A stretch of DNA of 64,000 bases from Mytilus edulis (Eukaryota; Mollusca; Bivalvia; Mytilida; Mytilidae), in the NCBI RefSeq assembly GCF_963676685.1, contig NC_092356.1, positions 48,261,601-48,325,600 on the forward strand, given 5' to 3'. The position numbers and the translations under genes were made by a program. Positions 20,115 through 33,820 of the stretch are shown in pieces. The notes beneath the pieces were generated by a model. That model ran no database searches. It had not been told where the DNA came from and saw nothing but the letters and a program-made list of their open reading frames with translations. How positions within the stretch are numbered: position 1 is the first letter of the stretch; the number at the start of each line of letters is the position of its first letter.

Positions 20115-23100
20115 CACCAGTTGACTATTGGTAGTGTGATTGACCTTGAGTTTTGTAGGTTGTTGTTAGATGTTATTAGCCAATCAACAGTTGTCTCTTG
20201 GTAGTGTGATTGACCTTGAGTTTTGTAGGTCTTTGTTTGATGTTATTAGCCAATCAACAGTTGTCTCTTGGTAGTGTGATTGACCTTGAGTTTTGTAGGT
20301 CTTTGTTTGATGTTATTAGCCAATCAACAGTTGTCTCTTGGTAGTGTGATTGACCTTGAGTTTTGTAGGTCTTTGTTTGATGCTATTAGCCAATCAACAG
20401 TTGTCTCTTGGTAGTGTGATTGACCTTGAGTTTTGTAGGTCTTTGTTAGATGTTATTAGCCAATCAACAGTTGTCTCTTGGTAGTGTGATTGACCTTGAG
20501 TTTTGTAGGTCTTTGTTTGATGTTATTAGCCAATCAACAGTTGTCTCTTGGTAGTGTGATTGACCTTGAGTTTTGTAGGTTGTTGTTAGATGTTATTAGC
20601 CAATCAACAGTTGTCTCTTGGTAGTGTGATTAACCTTCAGTTTTGTAGGTTGTTGTTAGATGTTATTAGCCAATCAACAGTTGTCTCTTGGTAGTGTGAT
20701 TGACCTTGAGTTTTGTAGGTCTTTGTTTGATGTTATTAGCCAATCAACAGTTGTCTCTTGGTAGTGTGATTGACCTTGAGTTTTGTAGGTCTTTGTTTGA
20801 TGTTATTAGCCAATCAACAGTTGTCTCTTGGTAGTGTGATTGACCTTCAGTTTTGTAGGTCTTTGTTTGATGCTATTAGCCAATCAACAGTTGTCTCTTG
20901 GTAGTGTGATTGACCTTCAGTTTTGTAGGTCTTTGTTTGATGTTATTAGCCAATCAACAGTTGTCTCTTGGTAGTGTGATTGACCTTCAGTTTTGTAGGT
21001 CTTTGTTTGATGCTATTAGCCAATCAACAGTTGTCTCTTGGTAGTGTGATTGACCTTCAGTTTTGTAGGTCTTTGTTTGATGCTATTAGCCAATCAACAG
21101 TTGTCTCTTGGTAGTGTGATTGACCTTCAGTTTTGTAGGTCTTTGTTTGATGCTATTAGCCAATCAACAGTTGTCTCTTGGTAGTGTGATTGACCTTGAG
21201 TTTTGTAGGTCTTTGTTTGATGTTATTAGCCAATCAACAGTTGTCTCTTGGTAGTGTGATTAACCTTCAGTTTTGTAGGTTGTTGTTAGATGTTATTAGC
21301 CAATCAACAGTTGTCTCTTGGTAGTGTGATTGACCTTCAGTTTTGTAGGTTGTTGTTAGATGTTATTAGCCAATCAACAGTTGTCTCTTGGTAGTGTGAT
21401 TGACCTTGAGTTTTGTAGGTCTTTGTTTGATGTTATTAGCCAATCAACAGTTGTCTCTTGGTAGTGTGATTGACCTTCAGTTTTGTAGGTCTTTGTTTGA
21501 TGTTATTAGCCAATCAACAGTTGTCTCTTGGTAGTGTGATTGACCTTCAGTTTTGTAGGTTGTTGTTAGATGTTATTAGCCAATCAACAGTTGTCTCTTG
21601 GTAGTGTGATTGACCTTGAGTTTTGTAGGTCTTTGTTTGATGTTATTAGCCAATCAACAGTTGTCTCTTGGTAGTGTGATTGACCTTCAGTTTTGTAGGT
21701 CTTTGTTTGATGTTATAAGCCAATCAACAGTTGTCTCTTGGTAGTGTGATTGACCTTGAGTTTTGTAGGTCTTTGTTTGATGTTATTAGCCAATCAACAG
21801 TTGTCTCTTGGTAGTGTGATTAACCTTCAGTTTTGTAGGTTGTTGTTAGATGTTATTAGCCAATCAACAGTTGTCTCTTGGTAGTGTGATTGACCTTCAG
21901 TTTTGTAGGTTGTTGTTAGATGTTATTAGCCAATCAACAGTTGTCTCTTGGTAGTGTGATTGACCTTGAGTTTTGTAGGTCTTTGTTTGATGTTATTAGC
22001 CAATCAACAGTTGTCTCTTGGTAGTGTGATTGACCTTCAGTTTTGTAGGTCTTTGTTTGATGTTATTAGCCAATCAACAGTTGTCTCTTGGTAGTGTGAT
22101 TGACCTTCAGTTTTGTAGGTCTTTGTTTGATGCTATTAGCCAATCAACAGTTGTCTCTTGGTAGTGTGATTGACCTTCAGTTTTGTAGGTTGTTGTTAGA
22201 TGTTATTAGCCAATCAACAGTTGTCTCTTGGTAGTGTGATTGACCTTGAGTTTTGTAGGTCTTTGTTTGATGTTATTAGCCAATCAACAGTTGTCTCTTG
22301 GTAGTGTGATTGACCTTCAGTTTTGTAGGTCTTTGTTTGATGTTATTAGCCAATCAACAGTTGTCTCTTGGTAGTGTGATTGACCTTCAGTTTTGTAGGT
22401 CTTTGTTTGATGTTATTAGCCAATCAACAGTTGTCTCTTGGTAGTGTGATTGACCTTCAGTTTTGTAGGTCTTTGTTTGATGTTATTAGCCAATCAACAG
22501 TTGTCTCTTGGTAGTGTGATTGACCTTGAGTTTTGTAGGTCTTTGTTTGATGTTATTAGCCAATCAACAGTTGTCTCTTGGTAGTGTGATTGACCTTGAG
22601 TTTTGTAGGTCTTTGTTTGATGCTATTAGCCAATCAACAGTTGTCTCTTGGTAGTGTGATTGACCTTGAGTTTTGTAGGTCTTTGTTTGATGTTATTAGC
22701 CAATCAACAGTTGTCTCTTGGTAGTGTGATTGACCTTCAGTTTTGTAGGTCTTTGTTTGATGCTATTAGCCAATCAACAGTTGTCTCTTGGTAGTGTGAT
22801 TGACCTTGAGTTTTGTAGGTCTTTGTTTGATGTTATTAGCCAATCAACAGTTGTCTCGTGGTAGTGTGATTGACCTTGAGTTTTGTAGGTCTTTGTTTGA
22901 TGTTATTAGCCAATCAACAGTTGTCTCTTGGTAGTGTGATTGACCTTGAGTTTTGTAGGTCTTTGTTTGATGTTATTAGCCAATCAACAGTTGTCTCTTG
23001 GTAGTGTGATTGACCTTGAGTTTTGTAGGTTGTTGTTAGATGTTATTAGCCAATCAACAGTTGTCTCTTGGTAGTGTGATTGACCTTCAGTTTTGTAGGT

Positions 23101-26100
23101 CTTTGTTTGATGTTATTAGCCAATCAACAGTTGTCTCTTGGTAGTGTGATTGACCTTCAGTTTTGTAGGTCTTTGTTTGATGTTATTAGCCAATCAACAG
23201 TTGTCTCTTGGTAGTGTGATTGACCTTCAGTTTTGTAGGTCTTTGTTTGATGCTATTAGCCAATCAACAGTTGTCTCTTGGTAGTGTGATTGACCTTCAG
23301 TTTTGTAGGTCTTTGTTTGATGCTATTAGCCAATCAACAGTTGTCTCTTGGTAGTGTGATTGACCTTGAGTTTTGTAGGTCTTTGTTTGATGTTATTAGC
23401 CAATCAACAGTTGTCTCTTGGTAGTGTGATTGACCTTGAGTTTTGTAGGTCTTTGTTTGATGTTATTAGCCAATCAACAGTTGTCTCTTGGTAGTGTGAT
23501 TGACCTTGAGTTTTGTAGGTCTTTGTTTGATGCTATTAGCCAATCAACAGTTGTCTCTTGGTAGTGTGATTAACCTTCAGTTTTGTAGGTTGTTGTTAGA
23601 TGTTATTAGCCAATCAACAGTTGTCTCTTGGTAGTGTGATTGACCTTGAGTTTTGTAGGTCTTTGTTTGATGTTATTAGCCAATCAACAGTTGTCTCTTG
23701 GTAGTGTGATTGACCTTGAGTTTTGTAGGTCTTTGTTTGATGTTATTAGCCAATCAACAGTTGTCTCTTGGTAGTGTGATTGACCTTGAGTTTTGTAGGT
23801 CTTTGTTTGATGTTATTAGCCAATCAACAGTTGTCTCTTGGTAGTGTGATTGACCTTGAGTTTTGTAGGTCTTTGTTTGATGCTATTAGCCAATCAACAG
23901 TTGTCTCTTGGTAGTGTGATTAACCTTCAGTTTTGTAGGTTGTTGTTAGATGTTATTAGCCAATCAACAGTTGTCTCTTGGTAGTGTGATTGACCTTGAG
24001 TTTTGTAGGTTGTTGTTAGATGTTATTAGCCAATCAACAGTTGTCTCTTGGTAGTGTGATTGACCTTCAGTTTTGTAGGTCTTTGTTTGATGTTATTAGC
24101 CAATCAACAGTTGTCTCTTGGTAGTGTGATTGACCTTCAGTTTTGTAGGTCTTTGTTTGATGTTATTGGCCAATCAACAGTTGTCTCTTGGTAGTGTGAT
24201 TGACCTTCAGTTTTGTAGGTCTTTGTTTGATGCTATTAGCCAATCAACAGTTGTCTCTTGGTAGTGTGATTGACCTTCAGTTTTGTAGGTCTTTGTTTGA
24301 TGCTATTAGCCAATCAACAGTTGTCTCTTGGTAGTGTGATTGACCTTCAGTTTTGTAGGTCTTTGTTTGATGTTATTAGCCAATCAACAGTTGTCTCTTG
24401 GTAGTGTGATTGACCTTCAGTTTTGTAGGTCTTTGTTTGATGTTATTAGCCAATCAACAGTTGTCTCTTGGTAGTGTGATTGACCTTCAGTTTTGTAGGT
24501 CTTTGTTTGATGTTATTAGCCAATCAACAGTTGTCTCTTGGTAGTGTGATTGACCTTGAGTTTTGTAGGTCTTTGTTTGATGTTATTAGCCAATCAACAG
24601 TTGTCTCTTGGTAGTGTGATTGACCTTGAGTTTTGTAGGTCTTTGTTTGATGCTATTAGCCAATCAACAGTTGTCTCTTGGTAGTGTGATTGACCTTGAG
24701 TTTTGTAGGTCTTTGTTTGATGTTATTAGCCAATCAACAGTTGTCTCTTGGTAGTGTGATTGACCTTCAGTTTTGTAGGTCTTTGTTTGATGCTATTAGC
24801 CAATCAACAGTTGTCTCTTGGTAGTGTGATTGACCTTGAGTTTTGTAGGTCTTTGTTTGATGTTATTAGCCAATCAACAGTTGTCTCGTGGTAGTGTGAT
24901 TGACCTTGAGTTTTGTAGGTCTTTGTTTGATGTTATTAGCCAATCAACAGTTGTCTCTTGGTAGTGTGATTGACCTTGAGTTTTGTAGGTCTTTGTTTGA
25001 TGTTATTAGCCAATCAACAGTTGTCTCTTGGTAGTGTGATTGACCTTGAGTTTTGTAGGTTGTTGTTAGATGTTATTAGCCAATCAACAGTTGTCTCTTG
25101 GTAGTGTGATTGACCTTCAGTTTTGTAGGTCTTTGTTTGATGTTATTAGCCAATCAACAGTTGTCTCTTGGTAGTGTGATTGACCTTCAGTTTTGTAGGT
25201 CTTTGTTTGATGTTATTAGCCAATCAACAGTTGTCTCTTGGTAGTGTGATTGACCTTCAGTTTTGTAGGTCTTTGTTTGATGCTATTAGCCAATCAACAG
25301 TTGTCTCTTGGTAGTGTGATTGACCTTCAGTTTTGTAGGTCTTTGTTTGATGCTATTAGCCAATCAACAGTTGTCTCTTGGTAGTGTGATTGACCTTGAG
25401 TTTTGTAGGTCTTTGTTTGATGTTATTAGCCAATCAACAGTTGTCTCTTGGTAGTGTGATTGACCTTGAGTTTTGTAGGTCTTTGTTTGATGTTATTAGC
25501 CAATCAACAGTTGTCTCTTGGTAGTGTGATTGACCTTGAGTTTTGTAGGTCTTTGTTTGATGCTATTAGCCAATCAACAGTTGTCTCTTGGTAGTGTGAT
25601 TAACCTTCAGTTTTGTAGGTTGTTGTTAGATGTTATTAGCCAATCAACAGTTGTCTCTTGGTAGTGTGATTGACCTTGAGTTTTGTAGGTCTTTGTTTGA
25701 TGTTATTAGCCAATCAACAGTTGTCTCTTGGTAGTGTGATTGACCTTGAGTTTTGTAGGTCTTTGTTTGATGTTATTAGCCAATCAACAGTTGTCTCTTG
25801 GTAGTGTGATTGACCTTGAGTTTTGTAGGTCTTTGTTTGATGTTATTAGCCAATCAACAGTTGTCTCTTGGTAGTGTGATTGACCTTGAGTTTTGTAGGT
25901 CTTTGTTTGATGCTATTAGCCAATCAACAGTTGTCTCTTGGTAGTGTGATTAACCTTCAGTTTTGTAGGTTGTTGTTAGATGTTATTAGCCAATCAACAG
26001 TTGTCTCTTGGTAGTGTGATTGACCTTGAGTTTTGTAGGTTGTTGTTAGATGTTATTAGCCAATCAACAGTTGTCTCTTGGTAGTGTGATTGACCTTCAG

Positions 26101-28517
26101 TTTTGTAGGTCTTTGTTTGATGTTATTAGCCAATCAACAGTTGTCTCTTGGTAGTGTGATTGACCTTCAGTTTTGTAGGTCTTTGTTTGATGTTATTAGC
26201 CAATCAACAGTTGTCTCTTGGTAGTGTGATTGACCTTCAGTTTTGTAGGTCTTTGTTTGATGCTATTAGCCAATCAACAGTTGTCTCTTGGTAGTGTGAT
26301 TGACCTTCAGTTTTGTAGGTCTTTGTTTGATGCTATTAGCCAATCAACAGTTGTCTCTTGGTAGTGTGATTGACCTTGAGTTTTGTAGGTCTTTGTTTGA
26401 TGTTATTAGCCAATCAACAGTTGTCTCTTGGTAGTGTGATTGACCTTGAGTTTTGTAGGTCTTTGTTTGATGTTATTAGCCAATCAACAGTTGTCTCTTG
26501 GTAGTGTGATTGACCTTGAGTTTTGTAGGTCTTTGTTTGATGCTATTAGCCAATCAACAGTTGTCTCTTGGTAGTGTGATTAACCTTCAGTTTTGTAGGT
26601 TGTTGTTAGATGTTATTAGCCAATCAACAGTTGTCTCTTGGTAGTGTGATTGACCTTGAGTTTTGTAGGTCTTTGTTTGATGTTATTAGCCAATCAACAG
26701 TTGTCTCTTGGTAGTGTGATTGACCTTGAGTTTTGTAGGTCTTTGTTTGATGTTATTAGCCAATCAACAGTTGTCTCTTGGTAGTGTGATTGACCTTGAG
26801 TTTTGTAGGTCTTTGTTTGATGTTATTAGCCAATCAACAGTTGTCTCTTGGTAGTGTGATTGACCTTGAGTTTTGTAGGTCTTTGTTTGATGCTATTAGC
26901 CAATCAACAGTTGTCTCTTGGTAGTGTGATTAACCTTCAGTTTTGTAGGTTGTTGTTAGATGTTATTAGCCAATCAACAGTTGTCTCTTGGTAGTGTGAT
27001 TGACCTTGAGTTTTGTAGGTCTTTGTTTGATGTTATTAGCCAATCAACAGTTGTCTCTTGGTAGTGTGATTGACCTTGAGTTTTGTAGGTCTTTGTTTGA
27101 TGTTATTAGCCAATCAACAGTTGTCTCTTGGTAGTGTGATTGACCTTGAGTTTTGTAGGTCTTTGTTTGATGCTATTAGCCAATCAACAGTTGTCTCTTG
27201 GTAGTGTGATTAACCTTCAGTTTTGTAGGTTGTTGTTAGATGTTATTAGCCAATCAACAGTTGTCTCTTGGTAGTGTGATTGACCTTGAGTTTTGTAGGT
27301 CTTTGTTTGATGTTATTAGCCAATCAACAGTTGTCTCTTGGTAGTGTGATTGACCTTGAGTTTTGTAGGTCTTTGTTTGATGTTATTAGCCAATCAACAG
27401 TTGTCTCTTGGTAGTGTGATTGACCTTCAGTTTTGTAGGTCTTTGTTTGATGCTATTAGCCAATCAACAGTTGTCTCTTGGTAGTGTGATTGACCTTGAG
27501 TTTTGTAGGTCTTTGTTTGATGTTATTAGCCAATCAACAGTTGTCTCTTGGTAGTGTGATTGACCTTCAGTTTTGTAGGTCTTTGTTTGATGTTATTAGC
27601 CAATCAACAGTAGTCTCTTGGTAGTGTGATTGACCTTGAGTTTTGTAGGTCTTTGTTTGATGCTATTAGCCAATCAACAGTTGTCTCTTGGTAGTGTGAT
27701 TGACCTTCAGTTTTGTAGGTCTTTGTTTGATGCTATTAGCCAATCAACAGTTGTCTCTTGGTAGTGTGATTGACCTTCAGTTTTGTAGGTTGTTGTTAGA
27801 TGTTATTAGCCAATCAACAGTTGTCTCTTGGTAGTGTGATTGACCTTGAGTTTTGTAGGTCTTTGTTTGATGTTATTAGCCAATCAACAGTTGTCTCTTG
27901 GTAGTGTGATTGACCTTGAGTTTTGTAGGTCTTTGTTTGATGTTATTAGCCAATCAACAGTTGTCTCTTGGTAGTGTGATTGACCTTCAGTTTTGTAGGT
28001 CTTTGTTTGATGTTATTAGCCAATCAACAGTTGTCTCTTGGTAGTGTGATTGACCTTCAGTTTTGTAGGTTGTTGTTAGATGTTATTAGCCAATCAACAG
28101 TTGTCTCTTGGTAGTGTGATTGACCTTGAGTTTTGTAGGTCTTTGTTTGATGTTATTAGCCAATCAACAGTTGTCTCTTGGTAGTGTGATTGACCTTGAG
28201 TTTTGTAGGTCTTTGTTTGATGTTAATAGCCAATCAACAGTAGTCTCTTGGTAGTGTGATTGACCTTGAGTTTTGTAGGTTATTGTTAGATGTTATAAGC
28301 CAATCACCAGTAGTCTCTTGGTAGTCTGATTGACCTTGAGGTTTGTTGGTCAATGTTTGATGCTATTAGCCAATCAACAGTAGTCGCTTGGTAGTGTGAT
28401 TGACCTTGAGTTTTGTAGGTTGTTGTTCGATGTTATTAGGCAATCAACATTAGTCTCGTGGTAGTGTGATTGACCTTGAATTTTGTAGGTTGTTGTTAGG
28501 TCTTATTAGCCAATCAA
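20115..28517 (-). repeat. 70-bp satellite array R2, about 120 copies (inverted)
   Basis: This is the same unit as R1 in reverse complement ('ttgtaggtctttgtttgatg', 'ttattagccaatcaacagtt', 'gtctcttggtagtgtgattg', 'accttgag'). It is 8.4 kb, 3.0 kb longer than its mirror R3. Long-range copies are visible: marker variants 'ttgtctcgtg' at 22,851 and 24,881, and 'taaccttcag' at 23,571/25,601 and 23,921/25,951, are all 2,030 bp (29 units) apart. A 980-bp (14-unit) period links 25,601 to 26,581 and 25,951 to 26,931. The last few copies at the right edge are degenerate. Confidence 0.95.
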
Positions 28518-30060
28518 AGTGCATACAGAAGACTTAACTTGATGAAGGCAGCATTTATAAAATGGAGAAATTTGAATATTTATTATAAGATGATGTTGTA
28601 GAATTGACCATGATACAACTCTCCACTAGAGACTAAATTACACAACTTTAAATCATTTTACAACCTTCAAACATAAGCAAAACCAATTCAGAATAGTCTG
28701 CTCTAAATGGCCCTGCAATAATAAATGTGAAACAATTCAAACAAGAATACTAACAGCCTGACTTAAATAAGAAACAATGAACAAGATACAAATATAATAT
28801 ACAGTAACAAATGTCAACCACTGAATTATAGGTTCCTGACTTGGGACAAGCACAGACAGTATGAAGAGGGGTTAAACAGGTTAGATGGAGCACAAACCCT
28901 TCACCTTGGATAATGGTGTAACAGTACAACATACGAACACACTATAAATCAGTTGAAACGAGCTTAATTTATTAGATTGGTACAAAGCAGAAAAATAAGT
29001 AACAAAAACACAGACTGGATGTAGGAGGGTAATTATACATCCTAACAACAATAAAAAAAAAAAAAGGCTTTTAGTACAGATCTGAGAGTACCCACAGTTA
29101 CTGACTGCTAGTTTAAAGCTAACAACAACAAAAAAAACAGGTACACATCCAAAATCTAATGGATTTAGTGTAAAGACGTCAATACCAGTCAGAGAAATAG
29201 ACCGTGTGCAATACCAAAACACAGGTATCCATAGAGTATACATATCTCTCAGTGAATATTTGTTTTCTGGACATTAAAGGTCTTACACTGTGAATAATCT
29301 TTCAGGTTGAATCATAAAGCAAAGAAAAAGGACTGATCCAAACATTAAAGTTACATATTTCTAATCCAATGTATGTATGGATTTTTACTGCATGGTATGT
29401 TTAAATATTCACCATTCATTCCTGTAACTTGATTTGTAATCAGAGTTGTAATAACATTAATTCAAATCCCGTCAAAGAAAAAAAACACCAATTTGCTATC
29501 ACAAATTTGCAGGTCTAACAGTTTGAATAAGTTTCAGACACAGTATTTATATTATATTGAAACAATATATGTTTATATTTACATGTACAAGAAATAGTGC
29601 CAATAGAATTAATTAGAACATACCATTTATTCGCAATCAATATACTTATAAACAATAAGATATGGTATGAGTGCCAATGAGCCAACTCTCTATTCAAGGC
29701 ACAATGTATAAATGAAACATTTATAGGTTAAAGCAAGGCCTTCAGTATAGAGCCTTGGCATACACCGAACAGCAAGCTTTAAAGATCCAAACATGACTTA
29801 TGTAAAACAATTCAAACAGGAAAGTCGTAGATTGTACACGCTATTAGCATGTATCAGAGTTTTAGATCAATAGGTTTTATTTTATTTTCTACGTTCAGTA
29901 GTTGACTGAATTTCTTTCAAGAAATTATGTTTAATACCAAATACTATCAACACGGACACATTGCTTTGGGTTTAATATTTTTAAGATACAAATCCATGCT
30001 AAACACATGTGCGATATAAAGGTGTTGATGGGGAATGTTTTAATAATATTTCTGACTAAT

Positions 30061-30168
30061 TCAAAATTTAAAACTATTTAAAGAGCGTTCATTTCTAATA
30101 CTTGTATCTAGATAATTCCACAGTTTAATATTAGATGGAATAAAAGGGAAACTCTGCTTCGAGTTTGG
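30061..30168 (-). pseudogene. LINE reverse-transcriptase C-terminal tail (X2 copy)
   Basis: This is the complete tail, with FIPSNIKLWNYLDTSIRN and then SLNSFKF before a TGA. Only this C-terminal fragment is recognisable; upstream it is replaced by the foldback element. Confidence 0.55.
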
Positions 30169-30176
30169 ACTTTTGG

Positions 30177-30679
30177 TATATCGTCGCTGTTATACAAAAA
30201 CCTCGTATCTAAGGTTTTGATTATTTTACACCAGGCAGTAAAAACTGAAATCTTTTTATCGATTATTTAGATTTAATGTGTATGTTCCACTGTATGCGAA
30301 AATATCTGATCTTCTAACCAATAAATTACCAAGACGAGCAAAAATGTCTGCACCTATATTGTATTTTAAAAGCTTTTCATATTATTTCTAAGCTTTATTA
30401 GCTTTGAGAACCTAAAATTGATTCAGTAAACTGTAGCTGTTATGATGCCAGCTGCCGTGCCGTGTGTTTTTCTTTTGAGATACGATATTTTCGAACAACA
30501 AAATGTCTCACCAATCCGACTACACTTTTTCGTCACATGTCAGAATTCAGGTTAATGATTGGTTAGAAGATCAGATATTTTCGCATACAGTGGAACATAC
30601 ATATTTAATTCTAAATAATCAATAAAAAGATTTCCACAAAAAATTGAGATACGAGGTTTTTGCATAACAGCGACGATAT
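30177..30679. mobile_element. 503-bp foldback element (X2 copy)
   Basis: Mirror of 36,405-36,907. See the X1 copy at 12,761-13,263 for the inverted ends. Confidence 0.8.
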
Positions 30680-31640
30680 ATTTCAACCTTTTCGTAGATT
30701 TTTATTGTTTGTTTTAGTGAAGGTAGGAGGTTTCAAATATGATAAGTGTTCTGGAACATCTATATTCATATTCTAGTTTAAAAAAAATTATTTGTTCCTT
30801 CTGATTTTTAACTTTTCCCATCCCGATTCCAAATAAAGTGATTCTAAATGACGCTTTTGATCTCGAGTAGCTCAGATATCCTGAACAGCTTCTTCGCTTC
30901 CTATGTTAATTTGCCTGTTTGTTTCCAAAGATTAGTTTTTTCTATACTTTCTTCCAATGGTACACATGCATGTGGTCCAACGTCCTGTTTGGTTATCTAT
31001 CCAAATCTTACATTTTTAGCTTACCTGACCCAAAGGACCACGTGAGCTTTTCTCATCACTTGGCGTCCGTCGTCGTTGTAAGCTCAGGAATTGGAACCTT
31101 GATTTCGTCTCACTAGAATGACTCTTCTTTTTGACGATTTGTACTTTTTCTGTGATGTCTAAATCGAAAGTTGTTTTTTTGTCGTTACTTTCGACAAATC
31201 CATTCATATATCTATAAAATCATTACTTAATTTTACAACACCATTGACGAGAGATGTTCTTTTGCCGTATACATTCCGAATTCAATATACGAAGAAGTCT
31301 GATGATTCATATTCCTCTGTGTTGGCCTAAACTCTCATCTTGAGTAAGTCAATGTTTGCTTGAAACGGAATTACGGTCGTACACCTTTTTAATATTTTGA
31401 TATTTCTTCGAAAATTTGTTTAATTCATAATTCGATCATGGAAGAATTTTAAGAAGATCAAATATGAAATGATGGGATATCGTGTTAAGCATGCATGGGT
31501 CTGATTTCTTGACAAAACACTAATCATTGATGCTCGCATCGAAAAAGTCGATGGGTTATATAAAATACGAGATGACGAGCATTGGGAACCAATATGTCTA
31601 ACACGTTATTAAGATGACCTACAACGTCAGTACCCAGAAT

Positions 31641-31865
31641 CTATGCTTCGGGATTATCGTGTATTATTCGAGAAGTTTCTTGTTGAATATTAACCAACAA
31701 AGCCTTGATACCTTCCACTGAAATTTTTGAAAAAGGGACACCAAGACGTTCTTTGAAATACCCCTGGTTCATCAAATTTCTGTTCAGACACTGATGACGT
31801 TTTACAAAGTCTGAGCAGGAGCAATGAATTCTACCCAGAGATTGTAAAAAAATCTCATCAAGCAT
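31641..31865 (-). pseudogene. Retroelement protein relic (X2 copy, frame open)
   Basis: A 74-codon frame, identical to 35,219-35,443, with the Cys/His-containing stretch IHCSCSDFVKRHQCLNR. No start context or flanking domain supports a working gene. It is read as a fragment of a reverse-transcriptase-like protein, with weak support. Confidence 0.35.
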
Positions 31866-33263
31866 GCCAGCCTTATATTTTGTACGTCAGACGCGAATCA
31901 GGTTTATCTTGCAGATTTGGCAGTGACATCACTTAATTATAGTTTATGATCTATTTCATCATCATTGTTATCAAGGTGATATTCTATTATACGTAAAGTT
32001 TTGCATCATCCATATAAATCTTAAATGCAATTAGATCACCTTAAATAAGTCTCTAATTTATCTCTATTTTTGATAAACTGTCTGGTTTCTTAATCTTTCG
32101 TGGCTAATACATATTTGGATTGAGCGCTCCTAATGAAGATATATCCAAAAGAAAACGCTTCAGACGCATGACATTTCTAAAGTCTTGGTTTCATATTTTA
32201 TATTTTTCTGTTGTGTTTTAGTCAAAGTATTATTATCTTTACTTCTGACGAAATCCATTCTAATATTTATCAAATCAGGTCTATTTTTATATCATCTTTG
32301 ACGAGAGATGTCGACGATCCTTTTGTTGTATGCATTCTGAACTGATTGATTTAAGTAAGCGCTTTTGAATTCTTTCACGCGAAATATCATGTTTAAGTCA
32401 GAAGCTCTCATTATAAGTAAGTCTATTTATGCCTGGATATGATCTACAATCGTCCGCACCTTCTTAATTATTTGTTGTTTCGGTTCTTACTTTAGTTGTT
32501 GTTATAATGATTCTAGCATGCAAGAATTAATAAAAACAAAGGAAAACTTGAAATATTTTTAACTATCATATGACTTCAATTATATATATATAGGTAAGAA
32601 TGCAAAGTGGAGTAAATTACGTGTTTTTAAATATATATAAAAACCATATAGATCGTAATACGATATCTAAACTGTATAGTTAATGAACGCATGCGTTACA
32701 AGTAGTAAGTAAAGGAGAAAACCGTTAACTTTCGCTATTCTACTGTTCATGCAGTTGCTTGTCTACGAACATCGCAAAACAGAAGGCTTACATATTATAA
32801 CAGGTATTGTTAACATCATCATGCAGTTCACTACGATAACTATATAGTTATTATATTCGAATTTCATCAATAGTTTTTTTATTACTATATTTAGTATATT
32901 GTCAAGCATAAAGCGAGAAATAAACAGTGGAATATGCAAGCAGATATACTTATATATCGTCTAATTCTATTTTCATTGTATCTATGTCATCTTTGCATTA
33001 CCTTTCAAATAAATTTAATTAGTGACATGTTCAAATATGTTACGTTGTTTACGTAAATCCTCAATACTATTTATAGAAATGCATTCCTATTCAATGTTTT
33101 TCATGTTTAAATTTACAGATAATTTCATACACAATACAATATATTTCAACTGTACATATATCTTTACTACAATTATTTAAAGTCGCAAACAAGCAGGTTG
33201 TAACAAGAGTAGGCATTTTACCATTCTATAAAGAAGGTAGGTTATGTGTATTCGACCTGTATA

Positions 33264-33820
33264 GTAATATATTTCAGTTACTGACATTGTTTTATCGATC
33301 TCGGTGATGATGTTGATTTTCGGTATTTTTAACGCAATAAAAGGTATATGAATATATTGAAACGTATGAATCAGTAGATCTATTAAACCAAATGTAATCT
33401 AATGTGTAAATAAAAACAGTTATCTTATTGTTAACATCCTTGTTATTTGGTCTCTAATTGATAGATGTTTGTCTGTTTTTACATTGATTAAGAATATACA
33501 CAATGTTGACTGTTGTTCCTCTATTTTTGACATTTTTACCAATGATATCTGTTTTTCTCACTTTTATGCTGTCAATATAACGGAATTATATGCGACTGTC
33601 ATACAAGTGAGAGGTTAAGCTAGCTAAAAAACACCATTTCCTACATGAAGAAATGCCTGTACCAAGTCAGGAATTTGACAGTTGTTTTCCTTTCGTCAGA
33701 TGTCTTTTTTGAGCTTTTGATTTTGCCTTTTTTTAAGATCTTACCGTTTTGAATTTTCCTTGGACTTCGCTTTTTTTTAAGAATAGACGGATATATGTTT
33801 GACCACCATTTTGAAATAAG
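33264..33820. other. Spacer at the centre of the palindrome
   Basis: 557 bp between the arms. It is continuous with X2 and matches 9,611-10,176 of X1 in reverse complement, but has no partner in X3. It holds a dispersed repeat tail (minus-strand relative of 63,855-63,975). At its right edge 'gaaataagta' (X2) passes directly into 'tatacaggtcg' (X3). Both parent sequences share TA, and 'acagg' just beyond. Confidence 0.85.

Larger units (their letters stand above)
16279..33263. repeat. Left arm of a giant palindrome
   Basis: 16,985 bp made of P(+), R(-) and most of X(-). It is the reverse complement of 33,821-47,785 (13,965 bp). The 3,020-bp length difference is almost all satellite. Checkpoints: CDS end 19,237 pairs with 44,839, and within X the paired coordinates sum to 67,084. 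Confidence 0.95.
28518..33820 (-). repeat. X module, copy 2 (inverted)
   Basis: Reverse complement of X3 from 28,518 to 33,263. The last 557 bp (33,264-33,820) are matched only by X1 (9,611-10,176). It includes the 291-bp segment (29,789-30,079) absent from X1. That segment contains the end of the LINE tail and 'acataagtcatgtttggatc' of a dispersed repeat, which suggests X1 lost it. Confidence 0.9.
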
